Positions 8,425 through 16,702 of a stretch of 64,000 bases of DNA are shown piece by piece; the first letter of the stretch is position 1, and each line of letters begins with the position of its first letter. The position numbers were made by a program, and so were the translations under genes. This DNA comes from Streptomyces sp. DG2A-72 (GTDB lineage: Bacteria; Actinomycetota; Actinomycetes; Streptomycetales; Streptomycetaceae). Below the pieces are notes generated by a model. It saw only the letters and a list, made by a program, of their open reading frames with translations. It had not been told where the DNA came from and did no database searches. The stretch lies in contig NZ_JASTLC010000001.1 of the NCBI RefSeq assembly GCF_030499575.1, forward strand, positions 8,580,001-8,644,000, written 5' to 3'.

Positions 8425-8772
8425 TTACAGAGCGATCAGACCTGCTGCGGTCTCCCTGAAGCCGCAGGCATCGAAGTAGAACGGACGCAGGTGCTCCTCG
8501 AAGTCGACGTGAAGCCATTCGCACTTCGCGGCACGGGCTTCATCCGCTGCAGTTGCGACAAGCGCGGAGCGGACTCCTTGGGCCCGGCAGCGCTGGGCGA
8601 CCACCGTGTCCAGGATGAAGGAATGGACTCCACCGTCCCAGACGGCGTTGACGAAACCGATCAGAGAGTCGTCCTCCCATGCGCAGACCCAGCCGAAGCT
8701 GTGGCGCTCAGCGTGTAGTGCGTTGAGGACGGCGTTGCCGAAGTCGCCTCGCCACTCGTACTTGATCGTCAC
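8425..8772 (-). CDS. GNAT-family N-acetyltransferase
   Basis: 115 residues covering a compact GNAT fold: the beta2-beta3 segment FGWVCAWEDDSLIGFVNAVW, the acetyl-CoA-binding beta4 and helix VAQRCRAQGVRSALVATAAD (a Q-x-x-G-x-x-x-x-L variant of the R/Q-x-x-G-x-G/A loop) and the C-terminal FYFDACGF. It transfers an acetyl group from acetyl-CoA to an unknown amine. At its 5' end it abuts the IS630 remnant, so the promoter may have been rearranged. Confidence 0.8.
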   Translation of the reverse strand: MTIKYEWRGDFGNAVLNALHAERHSFGWVCAWEDDSLIGFVNAVWDGGVHSFILDTVVAQRCRAQGVRSALVATAADEARAAKCEWLHVDFEEHLRPFYFDACGFRETAAGLIAL

Positions 8773-8844
8773 GCCCCGATCGTAATGTCCGCGCCACGTC
8801 TGGTGACCGGATTACGGACCGAGGAGGACGTCCATCTCGCTTAC

Positions 8845-9078
8845 GGCATACGGCAGTTCATCGCCCGACAGGACTGGCTGACCGTCTACCAGTTGCCCGC
8901 CTACGCACCCGACCTCAACCCGGTCGAGGGCATCTGGTCGGTGCTGCGGCGAGGCTGGCTGTCCAACACCGCCTTCACCACCCCCGAGCACCTCATCCAG
9001 ACCATTCGGCACGGGATGAGGAAGATCCAGTACCGCCCTCACGTCATCGACGGATGCCTCGCCGGAACCGGACTGTAC
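8845..9078 (+). pseudogene. IS630-family transposase, C-terminal remnant
   Basis: About 77 residues match the end of an IS630/Tc1-type DDE transposase: LPAYAPDLNPVEGIWSVLRR contains the second Asp region and the catalytic Glu (D-L-N-P-V-E-x-I-W). The HTH half and first catalytic Asp are missing, and the downstream residues do not belong. No terminal inverted repeats were found. It is a dead fragment next to the acetyltransferase gene. Confidence 0.8.
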
Positions 9079-9394
9079 TGTCCCTCACCCCCAACGATTT
9101 CACGAGTTCAACCTGCGGCTGTACTGGAGTTGGCGGAGTCGCGGGCAGCGTCGTCACGACCACGCTGAAACCCGTTCCAGACATAGCCATTCCGGCCTCT
9201 CGGGCCGTTCTCTGAAGCATTCGCGGACTCTCCTCAGCGTCCGCACGCCCCGGGCAGCACCCGCGCAGTGCCTCACCTTTCCTCACCGGCGCGAAACACG
9301 TTTCACCTATTGCTTAAAGGTGTGGCGGCGACACGATCGCCGTCGCCAGCCTGGGCCCGCACACCGAGGACCACCAGGAATGCGGAGGATGAAC

Positions 9395-9874
9395 ATGGTC
9401 ACCAGAAAGTCGATCAAGGCACTGCTGACAGCCGTACTGTGCACCGGGGCCATGGTCACCGCGGCCGGAACCGCCGACGCGGCCACGTCGGCGCGCGACG
9501 GAGGGACCGTTGTGCTGGCCGTCAACACTTTCCAGAACCTGGACACGTTGAGGTGCATGGACGACAGCAACCTGGGGTTCCGCACCTTCCCCTGCAACAG
9601 CCTGGACTTCCAGAAGTGGAACGTCCATGTGTTCAACGACGGCACGCGCCGCTTCCAGAACCTGGCGACCGGGCGATGCCTCTACGACGGCCCCGCGGGA
9701 TTCAGCACCCAGTTCTGCGGCAGCTCGGAGAACGTCAGCTGGCATATCCTCCGTCACCACGAGGTCCGCCTCACCTTCCGCAACCAGGCCACCGACCGCT
9801 GCATCGACGACAGCGACAACAGCGGCTTCCGCACCACCCGGTGCAACGGCGGCCTTCACCAGGACTGGGTCTGA
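9395..9874 (+). CDS. Secreted ricin-type beta-trefoil lectin domain protein
   Basis: 159 residues: a Sec signal peptide (KSIKALLTAVLCTGAMVTAA, cleavage near ADA-A), then one beta-trefoil domain with three repeats marked by FQNLDTLRCMDDSNLGF, FQNLATGRCLYDGPAGF and FRNQATDRCIDDSDNSGF, each ending in a Q/N-x-W-like turn. Such domains bind galactose-type or other sugars. It carries no catalytic domain. The ATG at 9395 is chosen because GGAGG lies 6 nt upstream. Thirty-one nt downstream starts a multidomain muramidase-like gene, so the lectin may target it to cell-wall or polysaccharide surfaces. Confidence 0.85.
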   Translation: MVTRKSIKALLTAVLCTGAMVTAAGTADAATSARDGGTVVLAVNTFQNLDTLRCMDDSNLGFRTFPCNSLDFQKWNVHVFNDGTRRFQNLATGRCLYDGPAGFSTQFCGSSENVSWHILRHHEVRLTFRNQATDRCIDDSDNSGFRTTRCNGGLHQDWV

Positions 9875-9905
9875 CGCCCCGGCGCGAAGGCAGGAGGCAG
9901 GCAGC

Positions 9906-12137
9906 ATGGCCGACGAGATGGTCGAACTGGCACAGCGCTTCATCAACTCCTACAACGTCCCGGGCATCCCGAAGGTCGAGGTGAACGGGAAGACCAGCTG
10001 GACGGTGATGTACGCCCTGACGCGGGCGCTCCAGCACGAACTGGGCATCACAGCACTGTCCGACAGCTTCGGACCGACGACGCTGAGCACTCTGCAGTCA
10101 CGCTTCGGGCCGCAGATCGACGACCTCACCCGACACGGAAACGTCTACCGGATCGTGCAGTCCGGCCTCTACTGCAAGGGCTACGACGGCGGCGGAAGCG
10201 ACGGCACGTACAACTCACGAGTGGCCGGGTCCGTCGCCGAGCTCAAGGCGAACATGGGCGTCGCCGGGGCGTATCCGGGCAGCGGACTGCAGCCGAAGGT
10301 GTTCAAGGCGCTGCTCACGATGGACCCGTACGTCCGAGTGGGCAACGGCACCGAACAGGTTCGCACGATCCAGCAATGGCTCAACGGCCGGTACGTCAAA
10401 CGCCGGGAGTTCTTCATCTGCCCCTGCGACGGCCACTTCTCCAGGGACGTCCAGAAGGCCCTCGTGTTCGCCATCCAGTACGAGATCGGCATGAGCGACG
10501 ACGTCGCGAACGGCCGTTTCGGACCCGGCACGCAGGACGGCATCAGGACGCAGGCGATCCTGGGCATCGGCTCGAGCGACTCGACGAAACAGTTTGTCCA
10601 CCTCTTCCAGGCAGCCATGCGCTTCAACGGCTGGGATGTCGCCTTCGACGGCCGCTATTCGGGAGCCCTGGTTGACAGGGTCACCGAGTTCCAGCGGTTC
10701 GCGCAGTTGTTGCCCAGCAACGGCAGCGCCGACTTCCGCACCTGGGCCTCGCTGCTGGTCAGCACCGGCGACCCCACCCGGCCCGGCACCGCCTGCGACG
10801 GCATCACCGAGATCACTCCCGCACGCGCCCTGGCTCTCAAGGCCGCCGGATACACGACGGTCGGCCGCTATCTGACCAACGCCAGTGTGCCGAACCCGAA
10901 GAACAAGAAGATCCAGCCCGGCGAGATCGCCACGATCGTCGCGGGCGGGCTGTCCCTCTTCCCCATCTACCAGACGAACGGCGGCGACCCGGAGTACTTC
11001 AACCCGCAGCAGGGGGCGAAAGACGCCCTCGCGGCCCTGGAGGCCGCCCGGGGGCACGGGTTCCGGCCCGGTACCGTCATCTACTTCTCCGTCGACTACG
11101 ACGCCGTCGACGAGGAGGTGACCAGCCGGGTCATCCCGCACTTCCGCGCGCTGAACGAACGCATGGTCCACTACGGCAGCGAGTACCGCATCGGCGTCTA
11201 CGCACCACGCAACATCTGCAGCCGTCTGGACAGGGTCGGCCTGACCACCTCCAGTTTCGTGTCCGACATGTCGACCGGCTACAGCGGCAACCTGGGCTTC
11301 CCACTGCCGAGGGACTGGGCCTTCGACCAGATCGCGACGATCTGGGTCGGGGACGGGGACGGCCGCATCGAGATCGACAAGAACGTCGCCTCCGGACGTG
11401 ACCGGGGACAGACCCAGTTCACGCCCCGGGGTACGGACGGTGCGCTGGACGTGTCCTTCGACCGGGCCCAGCAGGGTGCCCTGTTCACGGACCTGATCAA
11501 CTACATCGAGAACAACGGCCACGACGACTGGTACCGGGACCGCGAGGCCCTGGAGTGTGCCAACAAGGTCCTGGACATGGACGCGCTGATCACGGGCCTC
11601 GCCCGGTCCTTCCGGATGCGCAAGTCACTCATCCAGGCCGTGGTCTTCTGGGAGTACCAGGCGGACTTCACCGACGACGGCGTGGACGTCCTCGTCGCGG
11701 GCTACTTCCACTGGAAAGAGACGTACGAGGCATGGGAGCAGAACCCCGTCGGTGAACCGCCTGCCCCGCCGCCCGTGTGGCGGGAGGACTCCAGCACCGG
11801 CGTCGCCCAGATCTTCGGCAAGACCGCGATCCTGGCCCGTAACCACTGTGTCGGCGCCGGCGTGATTCCGGGCACGCCCCTGAACCTGGACGACTGGCAC
11901 GTACGACGGGACGTCTGGAAGCGGCTGCGGGACGACGACGACTACAACGTCGGCGCCGTACCCCTGATCCACATCCACTCCGCCCACGAGGCGGGCGTCA
12001 CGACCGACCGGCTCCGCTACTCCGACGCCGACAACGTCGCGGTGCTCACCAAGTACAACGGCGCCGGGGAGTACGGGCGCCGGGCGCGCGACCTCTACAA
12101 CATCTTCGAGAAGTACAACGCGGCTCTGCGCGGTTGA
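9906..12137 (+). CDS. Multidomain muramidase-like protein (PG-binding-like, DUF1906, lysozyme-like)
   Basis: 743 residues. Residues 1-70 and about 140-290 look like peptidoglycan-binding-type helical repeats (WTVMYALTRALQHELGI, VRTIQQWLNGRY, LVDRVTEFQRFAQLLP). Residues about 293-497 are a DUF1906 (Rv2525c-like) TIM-barrel glycoside-hydrolase domain: ACDGITEITPARALALKAAG, VIYFSVDYDA, YRIGVYAPRN and DWAFDQIATIW, with GRIEIDKN at the end. Residues about 530-743 resemble a lysozyme/transglycosylase fold (LIQAVVFWEY, STGVAQIFGKTAI, VLTKYNGAGEYGRRA). Surprisingly, no signal peptide or membrane segment is visible from the ATG at 9906, which has AGGAGG upstream. Predicted to degrade cell wall; route out of the cell unknown. 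Confidence 0.78.
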   Translation: MADEMVELAQRFINSYNVPGIPKVEVNGKTSWTVMYALTRALQHELGITALSDSFGPTTLSTLQSRFGPQIDDLTRHGNVYRIVQSGLYCKGYDGGGSDGTYNSRVAGSVAELKANMGVAGAYPGSGLQPKVFKALLTMDPYVRVGNGTEQVRTIQQWLNGRYVKRREFFICPCDGHFSRDVQKALVFAIQYEIGMSDDVANGRFGPGTQDGIRTQAILGIGSSDSTKQFVHLFQAAMRFNGWDVAFDGRYSGALVDRVTEFQRFAQLLPSNGSADFRTWASLLVSTGDPTRPGTACDGITEITPARALALKAAGYTTVGRYLTNASVPNPKNKKIQPGEIATIVAGGLSLFPIYQTNGGDPEYFNPQQGAKDALAALEAARGHGFRPGTVIYFSVDYDAVDEEVTSRVIPHFRALNERMVHYGSEYRIGVYAPRNICSRLDRVGLTTSSFVSDMSTGYSGNLGFPLPRDWAFDQIATIWVGDGDGRIEIDKNVASGRDRGQTQFTPRGTDGALDVSFDRAQQGALFTDLINYIENNGHDDWYRDREALECANKVLDMDALITGLARSFRMRKSLIQAVVFWEYQADFTDDGVDVLVAGYFHWKETYEAWEQNPVGEPPAPPPVWREDSSTGVAQIFGKTAILARNHCVGAGVIPGTPLNLDDWHVRRDVWKRLRDDDDYNVGAVPLIHIHSAHEAGVTTDRLRYSDADNVAVLTKYNGAGEYGRRARDLYNIFEKYNAALRG

Positions 12138-12147
12138 GGGGACTGGT

Positions 12148-12750
12148 ATGTACACAAGTGACAGAGGACTGCCGCGGCGGTCCGTCCTACTGGCGGGGCT
12201 CGCCGGAGTGGTGTCGGTCGGCGTCACCGTTCCCCTGGCCGGAACGGCAGCCTCGGCGGTGGGCGGGAGCACCAACGGGTGGCCGATCACGGACACTGGC
12301 ATCGCGACCCAGCCGGTGCCGGGAACCCCGGCGTCCGTCGCGCTCCGCGAGGGCGACGTCTCGGTGGTGCTCATCCACGTCATACGGCGGTTCCACTACG
12401 AGGTCGACGAGGTGGCGCGGCACGAACTGGCTGGGCACCGGCCCGCTGCCGGACCGGCCGGCCACGCCGCCAACTACGCTTCAGGAACTGCAGTCGCCAT
12501 CCGCCCCGACGCCTACCCGCCGGGCGCGACTGGGACCCTCTTCCCACACCAGCAGACTGCGGTCCGGGACATCCTCAAGGAGTGCGAGGGGGTGGTGGCG
12601 TGGGGCGGCCGTCTCCGCCGACCGCACGTGGCGCACTTTCAGATCGACGTTCCTCCTGGCGACCCCCGGTTGCGTCGTCTGGCCGCCCGCATCAAGGGCT
12701 GGGCGGACACCCCGGGGCTGGGCGCGGGGGTGTTCACATTGGGTGCATGA
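12148..12750 (+). CDS. Tat-exported M15 (VanY-like) peptidase-like protein
   Basis: 200 residues with a twin-arginine signal (LPRRSVLLAGLAG, then VTVPLAGTAASA). The mature part has YASGTAVAI (from residue 110), RDILKECEGVVAWGG and HVAHFQIDVPPGD, which look like the M15 D-Ala-D-Ala carboxypeptidase fold. The His and Asp of the usual SxHxxGxAxD zinc motif are not obvious here; only the late His-x-x-His and Asp are. It could therefore be a catalytically altered or merely related protein. It starts 10 nt after the muramidase gene and is likely co-transcribed. Its 3' end overlaps the convergent ArsR-like gene by 17 nt. Confidence 0.6.
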   Translation: MYTSDRGLPRRSVLLAGLAGVVSVGVTVPLAGTAASAVGGSTNGWPITDTGIATQPVPGTPASVALREGDVSVVLIHVIRRFHYEVDEVARHELAGHRPAAGPAGHAANYASGTAVAIRPDAYPPGATGTLFPHQQTAVRDILKECEGVVAWGGRLRRPHVAHFQIDVPPGDPRLRRLAARIKGWADTPGLGAGVFTLGA

Positions 12751-13762
12751 CCGCCGGTGACCGGCGGGACGGCTGCGGGATGCGCCGGTGGCCGTCCAGC
12801 AGTGCGCTCCCGAGTGCCGTGGCACTGTGGTGAACACTCTGTCCGCGGCGGTGGGTGACGATGAGGCCTGAGTCACGCAGCGCCGCGGCATGCTGGGAGA
12901 CCGACGCCGGGGAGACGACCAACCGCCGGGCCAGTTCACTGGTGGATCCGCCGCCGTCGGCGATGGCCGCCAGGACATCGGCTCGGGTCCTCCCCAGCAG
13001 GGTGCCCAGTGCCTCCCGTCCGTCGCGGCCCTGACCGGCATCAGCCTGCGACCACCTGAGATCGTGGGCTATCGGATAGACGATCACCGGAGGAAGACCG
13101 GGATCGCGCAGAGTGATGGGGGCCCGCCAGCAGAAGAAGGAGGGCAGCAACAGCAGGCCGCGCCCGTCGAGACGGATGTCGCGTTCGTAGGCGCTGGCCA
13201 CGGTGAGGATACCGGGCTGCCAGCGCAGGGAGGGGTGCAGTGTGGCCAGCATGCCCTCGGTGCCCCCGTCCAGGATCGCCCGTACGCGGACGGCACGGTC
13301 CGCCTTGATCGAGGACCCCACTTGGGCCCAGTACGGCTGCAACGCCACGTTGAAGTACCCCCGTAGGGCCGCGCCGAGGCAGAGCATCGCGGCGGAGCCC
13401 GCCTCGGCCAGCGACAGGGTTCGCGAGCCGAGGGGCCGGACCGTGGCAAGACGAGCGACGTCATGTCTGAGTCGACCGCGTGAGGTGGACAGGACGGCGT
13501 CGATGCCAGGTTCCAGTTCGCCTCGGTCAGGCATCGGCGTAAGGAAATCGGCTGAATACCCGCGGGGCGGTGCCAGATCGAACAGCAGGCGGGTGCTGTT
13601 GGGCAGGCGGCTGCGGATGTGCCGTTTCCACGCGCCGAAGACGACCGATCCGTCGCTTCCCCCCAGCAGGTGCAGGCTGAGCAGCAGTTCCCACATGGGA
13701 TCCGGACCTGCCGCCATCCGGATGCGGGCCATATCGGCGCCCGTGAAGTGGAACTTGAGCAT
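12734..13762 (-). CDS. ArsR-type winged-helix transcriptional regulator (long form)
   Basis: 342 residues. The C-terminal third is a winged HTH: LGRTRADVLAAIADGGGSTS, ELARRLVVSPASVSQHAAALRD and GLIVTHRRGQSVHHS, which is ArsR/SmtB-like. The N-terminal 240 residues are a domain common to actinomycete one-component regulators of this type (opening MLKFHFTGADMARIRMA), possibly a ligand-binding module; no ligand is known. No Cys-rich metal site is visible. It converges on the M15-like gene, and its target is not evident from the context. The sequence upstream of its start runs into a transposase graveyard, so its own promoter must be short. Confidence 0.82.
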   Translation of the reverse strand: MLKFHFTGADMARIRMAAGPDPMWELLLSLHLLGGSDGSVVFGAWKRHIRSRLPNSTRLLFDLAPPRGYSADFLTPMPDRGELEPGIDAVLSTSRGRLRHDVARLATVRPLGSRTLSLAEAGSAAMLCLGAALRGYFNVALQPYWAQVGSSIKADRAVRVRAILDGGTEGMLATLHPSLRWQPGILTVASAYERDIRLDGRGLLLLPSFFCWRAPITLRDPGLPPVIVYPIAHDLRWSQADAGQGRDGREALGTLLGRTRADVLAAIADGGGSTSELARRLVVSPASVSQHAAALRDSGLIVTHRRGQSVHHSATALGSALLDGHRRIPQPSRRSPAVMHPM

Positions 13763-13890
13763 GGCTCCCCCGTATGGGTTCCCTACCTGAAGTCGTCCCG
13801 TACTGGATTAGAGCCGCCCGACGTGACAGGAGTTGCACAAGGTCCGGAATCCGGGCGCACAATGGCCGGTTCTGCTCGGCTCGGTTGATC

Positions 13891-14100
13891 ACGGTGACAA
13901 GAGGATCGGCGTCGCAGGAGGTCGAAGTTTGCTCGGCCGTACATCTGTCGCTTCAGCAGTTTGATCCTGGTGACGTTGCCCTCGACCGCTCCCGATGTGT
14001 GCGTGGTAGTGAGGGCCGCGAGCACCGCTGCGCGGTCGCGCCGCAAGCCGCCGGCCAGCGTGCGGAGTTCTCGTTGTCCGTCCAGGCGCACGCCGGCGAG
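13891..14100 (-). pseudogene. ISL3-family transposase, C-terminal remnant
   Basis: The minus strand encodes LRTLAGGLRRDRAAVLAAL, then SGAVEGNVTRIKLLKRQM and YGRANFDLLRRR, the characteristic C-terminus of ISL3 transposases including the catalytic Glu of GAVEG. The N-terminal two thirds are missing, and the last residues require a frameshift to reach the usual end. It is fused directly to an unrelated IS5-type fragment. Confidence 0.8.
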
Positions 14101-14149
14101 CCAGACACCCCGACACCCGGGAGAAGAATGTCGGCGACGCGTACCGCAT

Positions 14150-14463
14150 CCATCACACCCAGGTGATGCCCACCCAGCCCAGGCTGGGCAGTCAGCTGCA
14201 CGATCCGTACGGTGCACTCGTTCGCCGTGGTGCTTGTGCTTCCCGGACCACCACAGGTCGGCTTTGTTGGGGCCGGCCGCGGCGGCCCGCTCCAGCGCGG
14301 TCGACAGGCCCGGCGCGTGGTCGGCGAGCACGGTCAGTCCTTCGTGCAGGTAGCGGCAAGAGGTGGGCAGCGAGATGCCGTTGTCGCGGGCGAGTTGGAC
14401 CAGACGCGTGCCGTCGACGAACCAGCGCAGCACCAGCACGGCCTGCTTGAAGACGCCCAGCGC
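14150..14463 (-). pseudogene. IS5-family (Tnp4-type) transposase, internal remnant
   Basis: Minus-strand residues VFKQAVLVLRWFVDGTRLVQ, LARDNGISLPTSCRYLHEGL and NKADLWWSGKHKHHGERV match the HTH and first DDE region of IS5/Tnp4 transposases. The segment that normally carries the LDGT catalytic Asp, between the HTH part and the GPN-ADLWWSGKHKHHG part, is deleted. After about 14215 the frame degenerates. No activity is possible. Confidence 0.7.
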
Positions 14464-14490
14464 CCGTGCGCCCCTGCGGGTGCGTGCGTC

Positions 14491-14889
14491 GGACGCCCCG
14501 CTGACCAAGGCGTCGGGATGACGGGCGAGGTGGGCGCGGATCCGTCCCCGGGCGGCGGGGGTCATCGCGGCGACGATCCGGGCGGCGTCCTCACCGGCCA
14601 GGGCGGGCAGGAACGCGGTCAATCGGTCGGCGAGGCCCTCCGGGCGCCGCACCCGCACCTTCCTCGCCGGCGGGACCACCGCAGGCCCGGGGCTCTCGCC
14701 CGACGCCGTCGGCTTGGCGACCTGGCGCCGGTCCTCCTTCACCGAGGGCTGCGTGACCAGCCGGAACACCTGCTCCCTCGACAGATGCACCCCGTACTCG
14801 GCCAGCCGCGGCACCAGATCCGTCGTCTGGAACATGTCCCGCTCGGCCATCAGCCGGCGCAGGTTCCACTCGAACCCCATCCTCTTCAT
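14491..14889 (-). pseudogene. HTH protein remnant of a mobile element
   Basis: From an ATG at 14889 the minus strand reads KRMGFEWNLRRLMAERDMFQ, then LVPRLAEYGVHLSREQVFRL, a lambda-repressor-like HTH. After a short proline-rich link follows LADRLTAFLPALAGEDAARI. From memory this arrangement belongs to small XRE-like proteins encoded next to recombinases on actinomycete elements. Here the frame continues without a stop into the IS5 and ISL3 fragments, so the original end is lost. Confidence 0.5.
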
Positions 14890-14973
14890 CACCGCGCCGG
14901 GCCAACGATGCCTCCAGCAACCTGTTTCGGTACTCGTCCGACACCCACGTGTACAACGCCGTCGTCGACGCAT

Positions 14974-15509
14974 AGACGTGGCCGACCTGCTCTTGGATCT
15001 TTCAGCGCGAGCCGATCGTTACCGATCTGGGATTGCTCGCGCGTGCTCGCTGCGGGCGTGGCTCTTGGGGAGTGTCTGGACGGAAAAAGGGCATCGAATC
15101 GACGTTGATTCCTGTTCGGTTACGGGGCTGGTGCTCGTCAGGGCGTTATCGGGTACCAAGCCGGAGGCAAGCGCAGCCCAGTCGGCAGAGGTTGCCCGCT
15201 CGACGGCACCAGGTGAGACGGTGCGACACCGTCCGCACCGGAGAAATCGACCGTGGCGCGACGGCCGAGCTGTGGCTGTTGGCCTGGCGCTCGTCGTGAT
15301 GGCTCGCGCACTCCTCCCCGGCTGTCACGCTTGGTTACTATGCTCACTTCATGCCGGAGGCCGGAAGTAAGGGGCGCACCGCCATTGACGGACTGCTGGG
15401 GAGAACGGGAGACGAGCATGCCAGCCGAAACTCCCCAGATTCTCCCCAATTGCACCGCGTTGGAGCTGGCCGTGAAATGTAAGGCAATCGAGCTGTGGGG
15501 CCTTTGAAG
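14974..15509. other. Intergenic stretch before the HipA-like gene
   Basis: No established gene. A 29-codon frame at 15418-15507 (MPAETPQILPNC...) has GGGAGA 5 nt upstream and ends 2 nt before the HipA-like ATG; it is a possible leader peptide but has no recognisable family. The rest of the stretch looks non-coding and may include decayed mobile DNA from the left. Confidence 0.35.
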
Positions 15510-16424
15510 ATGCTGAGAGAGGTCACCGCCACCCGCTACATCGAACCCCTCCGCTCCGGCGGCTCCGTCCCCGGCGTCGTCGAGGCCGACGACCTGGGGA
15601 CGTACGTCGTGAAGTTCACCGGCTCCGCGCAGGGCAAGAAGGCGCTGGTCGCCGAGGTGATCGTGGGTGAGCTGGCGCGTGCGCTGGGGCTGCGGTTCCC
15701 CGAGCTGGTGCTCGTGCACTTCGACCCGGAGATCGCCGACGGGGAGCCGCATCAGGAGGTGCGGGAGCTGCACAGCGCCAGCGCCGGGATCAACCTCGGC
15801 ATGGATTTCCTGCCGGGGGCGAAGGACTTCACGCCCGAGGTCGCCGAGACGTTCCGCGTGGATCCGCTGGAAGCGGGCCGGATCGTCTGGCTCGACGCGC
15901 TGACCGTCAACGTCGACCGTACGGTCCACAGCTCCAACCTGATGATCTGGCCCACGTCCGGCACCGTGCCCGCACACCTGTGGCTCATCGACCACGGCGC
16001 CGCCCTCGTCTTCCACCACCGCTGGGACGCGACGGAACCGGAGAAGGCGTACGACTTCCGGCACCATGCGCTCGGGCACTACGCGCCGGACGTGCGCGCG
16101 GCCGACGCCGAGCTGGCGCCGAAGGTGACGCGGGAGCTGCTGCGGGCGATCGCGGCCGAGGTCCCGGACGCCTGGCTGGCCGGAGAGGAGGGGTTCGCGA
16201 CGCCGGACGGCATCCGGACGGCATACGTGGACTACCTCCACGCGCGCGTGCGGGCCTCCAAGGCCTGGCTCCCCACGGACTTCCCCACCCGGGAGGAACT
16301 CGCCGCCGAGCAGGCCCTGCGCGCGGCGAAGACACAGCGAGGCCGTCCGAAGTGGCTCAAGCAGGTCCCGGACCTGCACGGCAGACCGGCGGTGGAACAG
16401 GATGGGGCGGTACACCTCGGATGA
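15510..16424 (+). CDS. HipA-like kinase domain protein
   Basis: 304 residues resembling the stand-alone HipA-like kinase family (HipA_2). Visible elements are the ATP-binding Lys in TYVVKFTGSAQGKKALVAEV, the catalytic loop WLDALTVNVDRTVHSSNLMI and the metal-binding LWLIDHGAAL. Unlike true HipA toxins it lacks the N-terminal subdomain, and no HipB-type antitoxin lies beside it. It may phosphorylate a protein or small molecule; the target is unknown. The start at 15510 is chosen over an in-frame GTG at 15495. Its stop overlaps the next ATG (ATGA), so it is translationally coupled to the SelW-like gene. Confidence 0.75.
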   Translation: MLREVTATRYIEPLRSGGSVPGVVEADDLGTYVVKFTGSAQGKKALVAEVIVGELARALGLRFPELVLVHFDPEIADGEPHQEVRELHSASAGINLGMDFLPGAKDFTPEVAETFRVDPLEAGRIVWLDALTVNVDRTVHSSNLMIWPTSGTVPAHLWLIDHGAALVFHHRWDATEPEKAYDFRHHALGHYAPDVRAADAELAPKVTRELLRAIAAEVPDAWLAGEEGFATPDGIRTAYVDYLHARVRASKAWLPTDFPTREELAAEQALRAAKTQRGRPKWLKQVPDLHGRPAVEQDGAVHLG

Positions 16425-16699
16425 CACAGCGCGTACAGATCGAGTACTGCACCCAGTGCCGGTGGCTGCCCCGGGCGGCCTGGCTGGCGCAGGAGTTGCT
16501 GACGACCTTCGAGACCGAGCTGACCGAGCTGTCGCTCAAGCCCGGCACCGGCGGCGTCTTCGTCGTCCGCGTGAACGACGAGGTGGTCTGGGACCGCCGC
16601 GAGCAGGGCTTTCCCGAGCCGACGGCGGTCAAGCAGGCCGTACGCGACCGAGTGGCCCCGGGGAAGCCCCTGGGCCACTCGGACAAGCCTGCTTCCTGA
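16421..16699 (+). CDS. SelW/SelT/SelH (Rdx) family redox protein
   Basis: 92 residues with the thioredoxin-like Rdx fold. The strand QIEYCTQCRW carries the CxxC redox motif at Cys10 and Cys13; in eukaryotic SelW the second position of the pair is selenocysteine, here a normal Cys. LKPGTGGVFVVRVNDEVVWDR and GFPEPTAVKQAVRD complete the typical fold. Function in bacteria is not settled; thiol redox control is likely. Its start is inside the stop of the HipA-like gene, suggesting the two work together. It converges on aceB with only 3 nt between stops. Confidence 0.85.
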   Translation: MTQRVQIEYCTQCRWLPRAAWLAQELLTTFETELTELSLKPGTGGVFVVRVNDEVVWDRREQGFPEPTAVKQAVRDRVAPGKPLGHSDKPAS

Positions 16700-16702
16700 G
16701 GA

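Noticed and set aside
9906..12137. Contractile-injection-system effector
   Set aside because: Lack of a signal peptide fits, but no sheath, tube, baseplate or ATPase genes are in the window. Kept only as one export hypothesis.
15510..16699. Toxin-antitoxin pair
   Set aside because: The HipA-like protein lacks the N-terminal subdomain of HipA and its partner is a SelW-like redox protein, not a HipB-type DNA-binding antitoxin.
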